The notes under the pieces were generated by a model. It was not told where the DNA came from. It searched no databases and was given only the letters and a program-made list of their open reading frames with translations. Below, piece by piece: positions 9,705 to 21,642 of a stretch of 64,000 bases of DNA (position 1 is its first letter; each line of letters begins with the position of its first letter). The stretch covers positions 3,782,001-3,846,000 of the forward strand of contig OY970289.1 of NCBI GenBank assembly GCA_963716135.1, given 5' to 3'. A program made the translations under genes and the position numbers. This DNA is from CAVRAW01 sp963716135. Its GTDB lineage: Bacteria; Planctomycetota; Planctomycetia; Pirellulales; JADZDJ01.

Positions 9705-10404
9705 ATGTCCTTCACACTTGGACAGGCTGTTTCCCCCTTGCGATTGGCGGTGCTGATTTCCGGCAAGGGGAGGACGCTGGCGAATTTGATTCAGTGCATC
9801 GACGCCGGCCGGTTGGACGCGCGGATTGAATTGGTGATTTCCAGCGCAGCTCAGGCGCCGGGGCTGGAGATTGCGCAAGGCTGGCATTGCGGCGATTGTT
9901 GTCAAGCCAGACGGAACAGCGTCGCCTCAGGAATTCAGCGAGGCGGTGTTTGGGCCTTGCCGCGAAGCGGGGGTGCATTTGGTGGCGATGGCGGGTTTTT
10001 TGAAGCAGGTGCAGGTGCCGGCGGATTTTGAGAATCGGGTTGCCAATATACATCCCGCACTATTGCCGGCATTTGGCGGCCAAGGGTTTTATGGTGCGCG
10101 GGTGCATGAGGCGGTGTTGGAATCGGGAGCGCGAATCAGTGGCTGCACGGTACATCTGGTGGACGACCAGTACGACCATGGGCCAATCGTTCTGCAGCGG
10201 CGGGTGGCGGTGCTGGATGACGACACGCCTACGACTTTGGCCGCGCGTGTATTTGAGGCCGAGTGCGAAGCGTATCCGGAATCGCTGCGGTTGATCGGGC
10301 TGGGCAAAGTGCGGATGGATCGGGGGCGCGTGCAAATGGTTGGAAAGGCAGAAAGCAGAAGGCAGAAGGCAGAATTCGACGGGCGACGAGCGGCGATTCA
10401 TTGA
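9705..10404 (+). CDS. purN: Phosphoribosylglycinamide formyltransferase, frame broken once
   Basis: Third step of de novo purine synthesis: transfers a formyl group from 10-formyl-THF to GAR. The first part (MSFTLGQAVSPLRLAVLISGKG, here cut: VLISGKGRTLANLIQCID) carries the N-terminal Rossmann start and the phosphate-binding loop. The second part has the catalytic residues NIHPALLPAF (Asn, His) and VDDQYDHGPIVLQ (Asp). The frame changes at the GCGC tract 9873-9876; adding two bases gives GLEIARKAGIAAIVV, which fits the family. The last ~20 codons run into an AGAAGGC repeat, so the natural C-terminus may be shorter. The stop overlaps the convergent GNAT gene by 7 bases. It lies directly downstream of ileS with the repeat-filled spacer between. 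Confidence 0.87.
10341..10376. repeat. AGAAGGCAGAAAGC repeat at the 3' end of purN
   Basis: Tandem (A)GGCAGAA / AGCAGAA units, the clearest form of the family seen also at 15373. Here it is translated as the purN tail KAESRRQKAE, which has no counterpart in other PurN proteins that I know of. Confidence 0.75.
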
Positions 10405-11012
10405 TGTTCGGGGTGGTATCCGAGCGAATCGTAGAACTTTGCGGCGGCTTCCCAGTGGGCATGGGTTTCCAGCCAGATTGTGCGATGGCCGGCGTCCCAG
10501 ACGGCCCGTTCCAGATGAGCGATCAACAAGCGTCCGATTCCGCGACGCCGGCGAGAGGGAAGCACCATCAGCCAATGGATGACCGGCCGAGCATCGTCTG
10601 GATTGCCGCGCATGGCGAGCGTGACGGCGCCGACGAGGCGGCGGTGCGCTGGAACACCCTCACCTCTCCGCGGCGAGTCTTCGACCTGCCCTCTCCCAAG
10701 GGGAGAAAGTTGTAAATCGTCGGCCAACCACATGTGATCGGGGCGCCACCACCAGCGGTGCACGAATTCGTCAAGAAAATCGCTGTGGGACCATTGCCGG
10801 ACGCCGATCCGCTGTCGGGCGAACGCCTGGTGTCGCAGTTCCAACCAGGGGGCGATATCGGCATCGCCTGCGAAATGACGCACTTGGATATCGGCGATGG
10901 ATGGTAAATCGGGCGGCGAAACGAGGCGTCGGCAGAGGTGCAAAACGGAGGGCACGGTAAGGTCTCGATGACGGTACGGAACGCCGCCGGCAAATCTGGC
11001 AGATCGGCCCAA
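10398..11012 (-). CDS. GNAT-family N-acetyltransferase with a repeat-derived insertion
   Basis: A 205-residue cytosolic acetyl-CoA-dependent acyltransferase of unknown substrate. The GNAT core is clear: VIHWLMVLPSRRRRGIGRLLIAHLE contains the acetyl-CoA pyrophosphate-binding RRRGIG loop, then VWDAGHRTIWLETHAHWEAAAKFYDSLGY forms the final strands and helix (only short parts of these are needed to recognise it). In the middle, between MWLADD and RRLVGAVTLAM, is an extra segment (LSPLGRGQVEDSPRRGEGV) produced by a CTCTCCC palindromic repeat at 10656-10712. The first ~40 residues are poorly conserved in my judgement, and an internal start before IQVRHFAGDADI is likely. Confidence 0.8.
   Translation of the reverse strand: MGRSARFAGGVPYRHRDLTVPSVLHLCRRLVSPPDLPSIADIQVRHFAGDADIAPWLELRHQAFARQRIGVRQWSHSDFLDEFVHRWWWRPDHMWLADDLQLSPLGRGQVEDSPRRGEGVPAHRRLVGAVTLAMRGNPDDARPVIHWLMVLPSRRRRGIGRLLIAHLERAVWDAGHRTIWLETHAHWEAAAKFYDSLGYHPEHQ
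10656..10712. repeat. CTCTCCC palindromic repeat inside the GNAT gene
   Basis: Contains CCCTCACCTCTCCGCGGCG and then CCCTCTCCCAAGGGGAGAAAG. The second part folds as a hairpin (CTCTCCC / GGGGAGA). This is a widespread type of bacterial intergenic palindrome. Here it is read in frame as the LSPLGRGQ...RRGEGV segment of an acetyltransferase. Confidence 0.75.
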
Positions 11013-11092
11013 TAACCTCCCCCTGCAACGACGGCGGGGGGTGATTATAGTATCAGATCACTCATCTTTGGATTTCAAGAAAACGGTGGCGG

Positions 11093-11776
11093 ATGCTGTC
11101 GATTGTAATCCCCGTCTATAACGAAGCGGAGACTGCGCGGCAGGTGGTGGAAGTCATCCAGCAGACGCCCATCGAGCACGAACTGGTGATCGTCGACGAC
11201 GGGAGCAGCGACAACACTTATGAGTCGCTGAAGCATCTGGAGAGCCAGCCGAACGTGCGCGTGTTGCGGCATCCGGAAAACCGCGGCAAGGGGGATGCGC
11301 TGAAGACCGGCTTTGCGGCGGTGAAAGGGGACCTGGTGATCGTGCAGGATGCCGATTTGGAATACGATCCCGGGGATTATCCGGCGCTGGTGGAGCCGAT
11401 CACCAGCGGCAAGGCCGACGTCGTGTACGGCAGCCGCTTCATGAAAGGGGCGGATTCGCACATTTCGAATACCACGTATTGGGCGAACCGGATTATTACG
11501 AGGGTGTTCAACTGGGTGTATTGGGTCAAACTGACCGACGTGGAGACGTGCTACAAGGTTTTTCGCCGCGAGATCATTCAGAAGGTCGCGCCGCAATTGA
11601 TCGACAGCCGATTCGGAGTGGAAATCGAACTTTCGGCGCGCGTGGTGAAAATTCCCGGCATTCGGATTGTGGAGCGGCCCATTCGCTACCGCGCGAGGAC
11701 GCGTGAAGAGGGAAAAAAGATCGGGTGGATCGACGGTGTGCGGGCGCTGTGGTGCATTTTGCGGTATCGGTTTTGA
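11093..11776 (+). CDS. Family 2 glycosyltransferase (dolichol-phosphate mannosyltransferase-like)
   Basis: A 227-residue GT-A fold enzyme that probably moves a sugar from a nucleotide donor to a polyprenyl phosphate or to an envelope glycan. Visible motifs: SIVIPVYNEAE at the N-terminus, VIVDDGSSDNT near residue 40, the metal-binding QDADLEYDP (DxD) near 82, and GSRF near 110. It has no C-terminal membrane segments, so it is the short soluble DPM1-like form. The start ATG at 11093 opens the conserved first strand. It is divergent from the GNAT gene across 80 bases and followed by a repeat-containing gap before the ABC locus. The acceptor cannot be told from sequence. Confidence 0.88.
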   Translation: MLSIVIPVYNEAETARQVVEVIQQTPIEHELVIVDDGSSDNTYESLKHLESQPNVRVLRHPENRGKGDALKTGFAAVKGDLVIVQDADLEYDPGDYPALVEPITSGKADVVYGSRFMKGADSHISNTTYWANRIITRVFNWVYWVKLTDVETCYKVFRREIIQKVAPQLIDSRFGVEIELSARVVKIPGIRIVERPIRYRARTREEGKKIGWIDGVRALWCILRYRF

Positions 11777-11778
11777 AT

Positions 11779-11826
11779 GGGCGGAGACGCGCTCCGCTTC
11801 CCGGACTGCGCGTCGTGGCTAAACGG
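11779..11826. repeat. GCGTCG(C/T)GGCTAAACGG dispersed repeat
   Basis: ACGCGCTCCGCTTCCCGGACTGCGCGTCGTGGCTAAACGG-like intergenic element, the same family as the three copies at 39835-39945 (each ending CGCGTCGCGGCTAAAC). It sits directly after the glycosyltransferase stop codon. Confidence 0.6.
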
Positions 11827-11901
11827 CTGCCCTTGCTTGCGCGGCGGGCTCCCCCCCAAAGCTCTTGCTTGGGCGGCGGGCTCGAGTGCACAATCGAGTG
11901 C

Positions 11902-14357
11902 ATGGGAGAAGTTCGCCGCACGCTGATTCCGCAGTTTTCGCTGCGGCTGATTCTGGGCATTGTTGCGGCGCTGGCGGTGGTGGCGTTTGTGACTTCGACG
12001 GCGGGGCGCGGCTGGGCATGGGCGACCGGCGTTTCGATCGGACTGTTGGCAATTGTTATCGCGTTTGTTGTTTACGCGCTGCTGTTTAGCGTGGCGTGGC
12101 TATTAGCGCGGCTGCTGGGGCGATTGCGATCTAAGGCGCCGCCAGCGTCGACGAACACATTGATCGCCGGATGGCTGACGCTGTTGGGTTCGCTGGCTGT
12201 GGGGCAGACTGCGTGGGGGGCGTCGGGCGGGGCAATCACGCTGCCGATTCTTGCGCCCAATCAGGCAAACACCACCGGATTGGAACTGACGATCGATACG
12301 ACCTGGGTCGATTCGTTCGGCTACCGGCCAGTGCGGGTGGCAGCGCGATCGATCGCCGGGCCGGTGGTTGCCGACCGCGTGCTGACGATTCGATTTCGTC
12401 CGCGCATGGGCTACACGCAGCAAGCGAGCGTGGAAGTGATCCAGATTTTGGAAATGCCGGCCGGCAGCAGCGCGGCGCAGATGACAATTTCGGTGCCGCA
12501 GGAAGGAGCGTGGGGATCGTTCGAACTGGATGTGCTGGAGGACAAGGAATACGTGGACCAACTTTCGATCGGCCCTAAAGCGGGTTGGACGAGCTGGAGC
12601 GGAACGGAGACGGGCGATCGATCGCTGCCGGTCGTGCTGGCGTTGGGCGATGACAATCGGAAGTCGCAGGTGCAAATTCAGATTGGCGGCAATGCTCCGG
12701 AGCAATTGTTTGTCAAAGGCAATTCCAAGGGCGCGACGCAGTCGGCGGCGGCGGGCCAGGGTTTTGCCCAGAGGGACGCGGTCAGCATCGAAGAGCTGCC
12801 GACGGATTGGATCGATTACAGCGGCGTGGACCTGGTGTTGTGCTCGCGGGGGAGATTGCGAGATCTGGCGACGCAGTTTCCCGGCCAGTGGAATGCGATT
12901 CGCGATTGGGTGCGCAGCGGCGGCAATTTGATCGTGTACGGGGCGGGAAAAGATTGGGACAGAATTTCGCAACTGGAGCAGACGATCGAGATGGCGGAAA
13001 GCGAGGGAACGGCTGCCGAGGAGGAACGCGATCTGTCGAAGCGCGGTTGGATTCTGCCCGTGAAGTCGCTGCGCAAAGAGGAATTGGATGAGACGGCTCC
13101 GGAATCGGCGCCGCGAGATGCGGTGGAAGCGGCCGACGCGCCGTTCGTCACGCGACCGTTTGGAATGGGGATGGTGGTTGCCATCCGTGGAGATAATACC
13201 TTTGACGGCGGCGGATTCCATTGGACCTGGCTATTGAACACGCTGGGGCCGGAGCGTTGGCAGTGGTATCAGCGCTGGGGCTTGTCGCTGGCGCGAGAAT
13301 TCGGACTTTTGGAATTTTTTGATTCCGGGCGTGGGGCTGGCGCCGGTCACGCAATTTCAGGTGTTCATCACGCTGTTTATGTTCGTCATCGGGCCGGTGA
13401 ATTACTTCGTGCTCAGGCGATGGGGCAAATTGAATTTGATGGTGATCACAGTGCCGGCCGGGGCGCTGGTGGTGACGGTCGCGCTGATCGCCGTTGCTTT
13501 GTTGGCCGACGGGTTGGGAGTGCGCGTGCGGCGCGCAGCGTGACTTCGATCGATCAGCGCAGCGGGGAGGCGGCGTGCTGGGCGCGGCTTTCGTACTACG
13601 CGGGTTTGGCGCCGGGGGGTGGGTTGAAGTTCTCTGAAGACACCGCGGTGCTGCCGTTGGAAACGCAGCCGGAAAGCAGCGCGGAGAGGCGCGCGTTGCG
13701 GGTTGTCGAATGGCGGCGAACCAACCCCTCGGAGCAGGCGTCGCCGTTGGAGCAGCGGTTAACGGACGGGTGGTTGCCGGCGCGCACGCCGACGCAATTT
13801 GTCACGTCGCGAATTGGCAAGACCAAGGCGATGCTGGATGTCAAAGCGGGCGAGGGGGGGCAATCGCCGCAGATTGTCAATCATCTTGCGCGCGAATCAA
13901 ACAATTGGTGGTGGTTGATGAAAATGGGGGTTGCTTTGTGGGAGCCGACCTGGCGCCGGACGCATCGATTGCGCTAAAGCGTGCGGCATCGCAGCATGAA
14001 GCGTTCGGACCGATTGGCGCTTTGCTTACGGCCAGTCAACCGGAGGTGCCGCCGGGCATGGCCTACAGTTCGGGCGACCGGAGCTTTTTCGGTTTGGGGG
14101 GGCGCTACCGCTATCAATACCCGTACCGTTATGGCCCGGCATACCCTATGCAGTCGGGTGCGGCCGCGCTACCTGATGCAACGCAAAACACGAGCGTGCT
14201 GGAACGAACGATTCGCGAAGCGGGCGAACAACTTAAAAACGACAAGCTGCCGGTGCGCTCGTATGTGGCGGTGGTGGAATCGTCACCGGAGGTGGAGCTA
14301 GGGGCAGCGGCTGCACGCGAAGAGGCAAGCATTCACATCGTGGTGGGGAAGTGGTGA
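11902..14357 (+). CDS. Large membrane protein of an ABC-2 export locus, frame broken three times
   Basis: Read as one protein of about 815 residues. Two N-terminal membrane segments (residues ~15-70), another hydrophobic stretch near 90, then a long beta-rich extracytoplasmic region containing VDLVLCSRGRLRDLATQFPG (20) followed by a glycine-rich RSGGNLIVYGAG strand, which resembles the DUF4350 or amidotransferase-like fold found beside gliding-type ABC exporters. Then come two more membrane segments (QFQVFITLFMFVIGPVNYF and VITVPAGALVVTVALIAVAL) and a C-terminal extracytoplasmic domain. Breaks lie near 13300-13318, 13529-13532 and 13884-13888; one missing G explains the last two. The ATPase and permease follow within 70 bases, so this is probably the accessory subunit of that transporter. 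The substrate is unknown. Confidence 0.7.
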
Positions 14358-14427
14358 TGCAAGATGCGCAGAAGAGCAGAAGAGGAGACATGAGGCATGA
14401 GATGGTGAGAGCTCGATCGGAATAATT

Positions 14428-15372
14428 ATGGCAGAAGCGATGATCGAATTGCGGGGACTGCGGCGCTACTTTGGGAGCATCAAGGCGGTGGATGATGTTT
14501 CGTTCGAGGTTGCGCGGGGGACGGTGTTTGGCTACATCGGTCCTAATGGAGCGGGGAAGACGACGACGATGCGGATTCTGGCCACGTTGGATTGCCCACA
14601 GGCGGGAGATGCGTTTGTGGACGGGTTTTCGGTGCTGGATGATCCGGATCGCGTGCGGCGGCGGTTGGGATTCATGCCGGACTATTACGGCACGTATCCG
14701 AATGTGAATGTGGCGGAGTATCTGGATTTCTTTGCGCGTGCTTATCAATTGCGCGGCAACGAGCGGCGGCAGGCGATCCGTCGCGTGATGGATTTCACAG
14801 GACTGGAGGATTTGGCCGACAAAGCGGTCAACGGGCTATCGAAGGGGATGAAGCAGCGGCTGTGCTTGGGGCGGGCGCTAATTCATGATCCTGCGGTGCT
14901 GGTGCTGGACGAGCCGGCGGCGGGGCTGGACCCGCGGGCGCGGATCGAGCTGCGCGAGATGTTTCGGCGGTTGGCGGCCGAGGGGAAAACGATTTTCGTC
15001 AGTTCGCACATACTGACGGAATTGGCGGAGATGTGCGATGAGGTGGGGATTATCGAGCAGGGGCGGATGGTGGCGGTGGGGACGGTGGCGGAGATTCAGC
15101 GCAAGGCGCAGTTGCCGCATCAAAGCTGGGTGCAGGTGCGCGTGTTGGGCGGTGCGGACGGATTGGGTTCGTGGCTGGCGGCGCGGGGAGACGTGCAGGA
15201 ACTGAAGATCGACGGCGATGTTGTGACGTTTGCGCACGAAGGGGACGAGAACTCGGAGGCGGATTTGCTGCGCGAGATGATTGCTGGCGGTTTTCGCATC
15301 GCATCGTTCGGCAGCCGGCAGCGGTCGCTGGAAGATGTGTTTATGCAGGTGACGGCGGGGTTGGTGCAATAA
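14428..15372 (+). CDS. ABC transporter ATP-binding protein (ABC-2 type)
   Basis: A 314-residue cytosolic ATPase that powers the permease encoded 33 bases downstream. Walker A is GPNGAGKTTTMR near residue 40, the signature is LSKGMKQRL near 140, Walker B is VLVLDEPAAGLDPRAR near 158, and the switch His is in SSHIL near 193. A C-terminal ~80-residue extension is typical of exporters of the NodI/CcmA/DrrA type. The start MAEAMIELRGL is preceded by a short purine-rich stretch. The polarity and spacing make one operon with the large membrane protein before it. Confidence 0.93.
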   Translation: MAEAMIELRGLRRYFGSIKAVDDVSFEVARGTVFGYIGPNGAGKTTTMRILATLDCPQAGDAFVDGFSVLDDPDRVRRRLGFMPDYYGTYPNVNVAEYLDFFARAYQLRGNERRQAIRRVMDFTGLEDLADKAVNGLSKGMKQRLCLGRALIHDPAVLVLDEPAAGLDPRARIELREMFRRLAAEGKTIFVSSHILTELAEMCDEVGIIEQGRMVAVGTVAEIQRKAQLPHQSWVQVRVLGGADGLGSWLAARGDVQELKIDGDVVTFAHEGDENSEADLLREMIAGGFRIASFGSRQRSLEDVFMQVTAGLVQ

Positions 15373-15404
15373 GGGCAGAAGGCAGAAAGCAGAAGGCAGA
15401 AAAC
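15373..15404. repeat. AGAAGGC-type repeat between ABC ATPase and permease genes
   Basis: Tandem GGGCAGAA, GGCAGAAA, GCAGAAGG, CAGAAAAC units fill the entire 33-base spacer and end just before the permease ATG. It may provide a purine-rich ribosome-binding stretch for the permease. Confidence 0.75.
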
Positions 15405-15405
15405 G

Positions 15406-17010
15406 ATGAGCACAGGCGAAGCCCCATTGCAGGTCGCCCACAAGGGTTTCGGCGCGATCTTGGAGCGCGCGGGGGAGTGGTTTAATCCGCTGTTGGTGAA
15501 AGAATGCCGGCAGTCGTTGAAGAGCCGGCAGTTTTCCACCACGTTCACGCTGGTCGTGGTGTTCAGTTGGCTGTGGTCGGTTTACGGCATCATCATGCTG
15601 GGGCCGAACGTTTCGTATCAGGCGGACGGGGCGGAGATGTTCTACGGCTACTATCTGATTTTGGCGTTTCCGATGCTGTTGATCGTGCCGTATTCGGCGT
15701 ATCGATCGCTGATTGCGGAGCGTGAAGACAATACATTTGAACTGGTGGCGATCACGACGCTCGCGCCGCGGCAGATTGTTGCGGGGAAGTTGGGCAGCGC
15801 GGTGGTGCAGATGATTGTCTATCTGTCGGTGGCGGCGCCGTGCCTGGCGTTCACTTATATGCTGCGCGGAATCGACGTGCTGACGATATGCTGGATCTTG
15901 TTTTACACCGTGTTGGCGTCGCTGGGATTTTCGCTTGCGGCCGTATTGTTGGCGACGCTGGCCAAGGAACGACATTGGCAGGTGATGGTGTCGGTGCTGA
16001 TTGTGGTGGGGTTGTTCAACGCGTTTCTCGGGGCCATCGAGGTGTGCTACAGCATTTTGCGGGTGAATCGGTTGCCGTTTCAGTCGCTCGATTTTTGGAT
16101 CGGGAATCTGCAAGTGCAAACGGCCTACTGGAGCACCTTTGCCCTGGTGTATTTGGCCGCCGGAGCGCAATTGACGGCGGCGTCGGAAAACCGCTCCACC
16201 GGGCTGCGCGTGGCGATGCTGATTCAACAAGCGCTGTGGGCGGGATGGATTGGTTTCGACGTGGGAAGCAAGCTGCAACTTGATCCGGCGCTGGGGGCCG
16301 CGGCAATTCGCCAGGAGGCGCTGCTGTACACGGTGGTTTCGATGCTGTACTGGCTGACCGCGGGGGCATGCATGCTGGGGGAGGAGCCGGAGCTATCGTC
16401 GCGCGCCAAGCGGAGCCTGCCGACGTCGTTCTTGGGCCGGGTGCTGACCACGTGGTTCAATCCTGGACCGGACACGGGCTTGATGTTTGCCGTCGGCAAT
16501 GGGGCCGCAGTGGTGGCGTTATCGTTGATCGGGCTGTGGCTCGCCGGGCACAGCGGCATTGCGTCGCTGCGCGGATTGCCAAGTTTGAACCAGGAGGTTG
16601 CCGTGCTGACGTTGATGCTTGGTTACCTGGTTGTGTATTTGGGCGCGGGCAACCTCGTGCTGCATTTGATGCGCCGCGTGACGCGGGTGACCTTTGCCAC
16701 ATCGACGTTGATCGTGTGGCTGATCTTGGCTTGCGGCGTGGGTGTTCCGCATTTCATTCGGTATGTGATCGATGATCGCGGCGCCAATTACACCTTGTTG
16801 CACATCAGCGATCCATTTTGGAGCTCGATGGCGGCGATCGACCAGCGATATCCTTCAACCTATCTGACGAACATGTGTTGGATTGTGTTGCCGATCGCGG
16901 CGGTGCTGTTGATCGTCAACCTAGTCGTGGCCGCGCCGGCCTTGGCGCACGTGAAAATTGCACGACCGCCGCGGGTGGAGGCGGAAGAAGCGGTTCAAGC
17001 CGTTGGTTAG
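15406..17010 (+). CDS. ABC-2 type transporter permease
   Basis: A 534-residue integral membrane protein with about twelve hydrophobic segments, starting near residue 45 (FTLVVVFSWLWSVYGIIML). The amphipathic N-terminus NPLLVKECRQSLKSRQF is characteristic of ABC-2 permeases. The phrase SLIAEREDNTFELVAITTL, which is the permease coupling region seen in this family, lies near residue 105. It completes the three-gene locus with the ATPase and the large membrane protein. The long length with two sets of six segments suggests a fused full-size permease. The direction is probably export; the substrate is unknown. Confidence 0.87.
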   Translation: MSTGEAPLQVAHKGFGAILERAGEWFNPLLVKECRQSLKSRQFSTTFTLVVVFSWLWSVYGIIMLGPNVSYQADGAEMFYGYYLILAFPMLLIVPYSAYRSLIAEREDNTFELVAITTLAPRQIVAGKLGSAVVQMIVYLSVAAPCLAFTYMLRGIDVLTICWILFYTVLASLGFSLAAVLLATLAKERHWQVMVSVLIVVGLFNAFLGAIEVCYSILRVNRLPFQSLDFWIGNLQVQTAYWSTFALVYLAAGAQLTAASENRSTGLRVAMLIQQALWAGWIGFDVGSKLQLDPALGAAAIRQEALLYTVVSMLYWLTAGACMLGEEPELSSRAKRSLPTSFLGRVLTTWFNPGPDTGLMFAVGNGAAVVALSLIGLWLAGHSGIASLRGLPSLNQEVAVLTLMLGYLVVYLGAGNLVLHLMRRVTRVTFATSTLIVWLILACGVGVPHFIRYVIDDRGANYTLLHISDPFWSSMAAIDQRYPSTYLTNMCWIVLPIAAVLLIVNLVVAAPALAHVKIARPPRVEAEEAVQAVG

Positions 17011-17175
17011 TCGGCTAAACCACAAGCGGTGCTTGACTCTTGCGCGGCGTTGACTCGGGCGGTGAAAGCACTATCATTGCTGGGCAACGCCAAGGCGCGA
17101 ACGCACTACCATTGATCAGCTCCGCGACACCGCAAGATGCCCGCGGGGCTGTTTCGCTATAGGCGGGATGAGCAC

Positions 17176-19437
<2,262 letters not shown>

Positions 19438-19456
19438 TTGCAAAGGGACAAGGTTG

Positions 19457-21422
19457 ATGGAGCCGCAGGAATTGGTTCGCCGCCGCGTGGTGATCGAAAG
19501 TGTGAGTCCGCAGGTTGATTGCGGCCGATTTCCGATCAAGCGAATTGTCGGCGATGAAGTGACGGTCGAGGCGGACGTGTTCGCCGACGGGCACGAAGAA
19601 TTGAATTGCCAGTTGGAACATCGTCACGAGAGCGAAGCGACCTGGCACCGCACGCCCATGCAGCCGCTGGGGAACGACCGCTGGCGAGCGACGTTTCGCA
19701 CGGAGAGCGTCGGAAGCTATTGGTATCGGATTATCGGCTGGGTCGATCAGTTCCGCACGTGGCGGCACGATCTGAAGAAGCGGGCCGACGCGGGGCAAAA
19801 TCTGGAAGTCGATCTGCAGATCGGCGCGCAGCTTGTTCAAGACGCCAGCAACCGATCGGGGGACCGGGAAACGGCGGCGCAATTGGACGATTTCGCGGCG
19901 CGGTTGCTGGGCGAAAACGTGTTGGGCCCGGATGAGCAGGTGAATAGCTATGCGGCGGCGATGGACGAGGCGCTAGTGCTGTTGATGGACGCGTGCGCGG
20001 ATCACAGCGCGGCAACGGTTTCGCTGGAGTACGGCGTCGAAGTGGACGACGCGAAGGCGGAGTTTAGCGCTTGGTATGAATTGTTTCCGCGGTCGTACAG
20101 TCCGACGCCGGGCGAGCATGGGACGCTGCGCAACTTGATTGCGCATCTGCCCTATGTGGCGGCGATGGGATTCGACGTGCTGTATTTGCCGCCGGTGCAT
20201 CCGGTGGGCAAAGCGTTTCGCAAAGGAAAGAACAACGCCGAAAAGGCGCAGCCCGGGGACGTGGGCAGCCCGTGGGGGATTGGGTCAGCGGAAGGGGGCC
20301 ACAAGGCGATCCATCCGGCGCTGGGGACGATGGAGGATTTTCATGCGCTGGTGGCGGCGGCGGAGGAAAAGGGAATCGAGATTGCGCTGGATATAGCGTT
20401 TCAGTGCTCGCCGGAACATCCGTACGTGAAGGAGCATCCGCAGTGGTTTCGTCATCGGCCGGATGGGACGATTCAATACGCGGAGAACCCGCCGAAGAAA
20501 TATCAGGATATCTATCCCTTTGATTTCGACACGGAGGATTGGCAGGGGTTGTGGAAAGAGCTGAGAAGCGTGTTTCTGTTCTGGCTGGAGCACGGGGTGC
20601 GGATTTTTCGGGTGGACAATCCGCACACGAAGCCATTTGCGTTTTGGGAATGGTGCCTGGCCGGCGTGAAGGAAGCGCGGAGCGATGCGCTGTTTCTTTC
20701 CGAAGCGTTCACGCGGCCGAAGATTATGTATCAACTGGCGAAGCTGGGATTCACGCAGTCGTACACGTATTTCACGTGGCGAAACAGCAAGCAGGAGTTG
20801 ACTGAGTACTTTTCGCAACTGACGAAGCCGCCGGTCGCCGATATCTTTCGGCCGAATCTGTTCACGAATACGCCCGACATTCTGCATGCCTATTTGCAAG
20901 ACGGCGGGCGACCGGCTTTCATGGCGCGGGCGGTGCTGGCGGCGACGCTGGGGGCGAATTGGGGCGTGTATGGTGCGGCGTTTGAATTGCAGGAGCGCAC
21001 CGCGCGAGCCGGGGAGTGAAGAGTATTTGAATTCCGAGAAGTATGAAGTGAAGCAGTGGGATTTGAAACGCGCGGACAGTTTGCGCGATTTACTGGGGCG
21101 GTTGAATAAGATTCGGCGCGAGCAGCCGGCGTTGCAGCGCAATCAGAACCTGATGTTTCACCCGATCGACAGCGATCAATTGCTGGCCTACAGCAAGCGA
21201 ACGGCGAACGGATCGAATGTGGTGTTGGTGATCGTGAATCTCGATCCGCGCACGGCGCATTCCGGATGGGTGGAATTGCCGGTCGATCAATGGGGCATGG
21301 GCGGGGCATTTGAAGTGGTCGATTTGCTGCGCGATCAGAAATTCCAATGGCAGGGATCGCGGGCATACATTGAGCTGGATCCCAAGGATTTGCCGGCGCA
21401 CGTATTTCAGGTTCGGCGATAG
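19457..21422 (+). CDS. glgE: Alpha-1,4-glucan:maltose-1-phosphate maltosyltransferase, frame broken once
   Basis: Cytosolic GH13 enzyme that extends alpha-1,4 glucans using maltose-1-phosphate. An N-terminal beta domain (residues ~1-115) and helical segment precede the barrel, which starts at SAWYELFPRS. GlgE-specific phrases are clear: LYLPPVHPVGKAFRKGKNN, YVKEHPQWFRHRPDG, AENPPKKYQDIYPFDF, the nucleophile Asp in GVRIFRVDNPHTKPF, and the acid Glu in LSEAFTRP. The frame breaks at the CGCGCG tract 21001-21006; two more bases join RTAREPGSEEYLNSEK and restore the C-terminal domain ending HVFQVRR. Paired with glgX. No treS, pep2 or glgB is in view, so the source of maltose-1-phosphate lies elsewhere. 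Confidence 0.92.
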
Positions 21423-21642
21423 GCGATCTCGTCCAGCTTTGTGGGCCGCGTGTCACGGGATTCAATCTCCGTTTTCGCCACGCATTGCGGCAAAGCATCA
21501 ATCCCGGGTCTTTGATGTTAAGATCGGGGAATTGGCTGTAACATCTGGCGTGATTGCGCAACCAATGCGTTGTAATAGCTCACGGGCGATGTATTGTTAA
21601 TTCACTCGAAGGGGCCCGAATTATGATGAGTTCACACCAACC

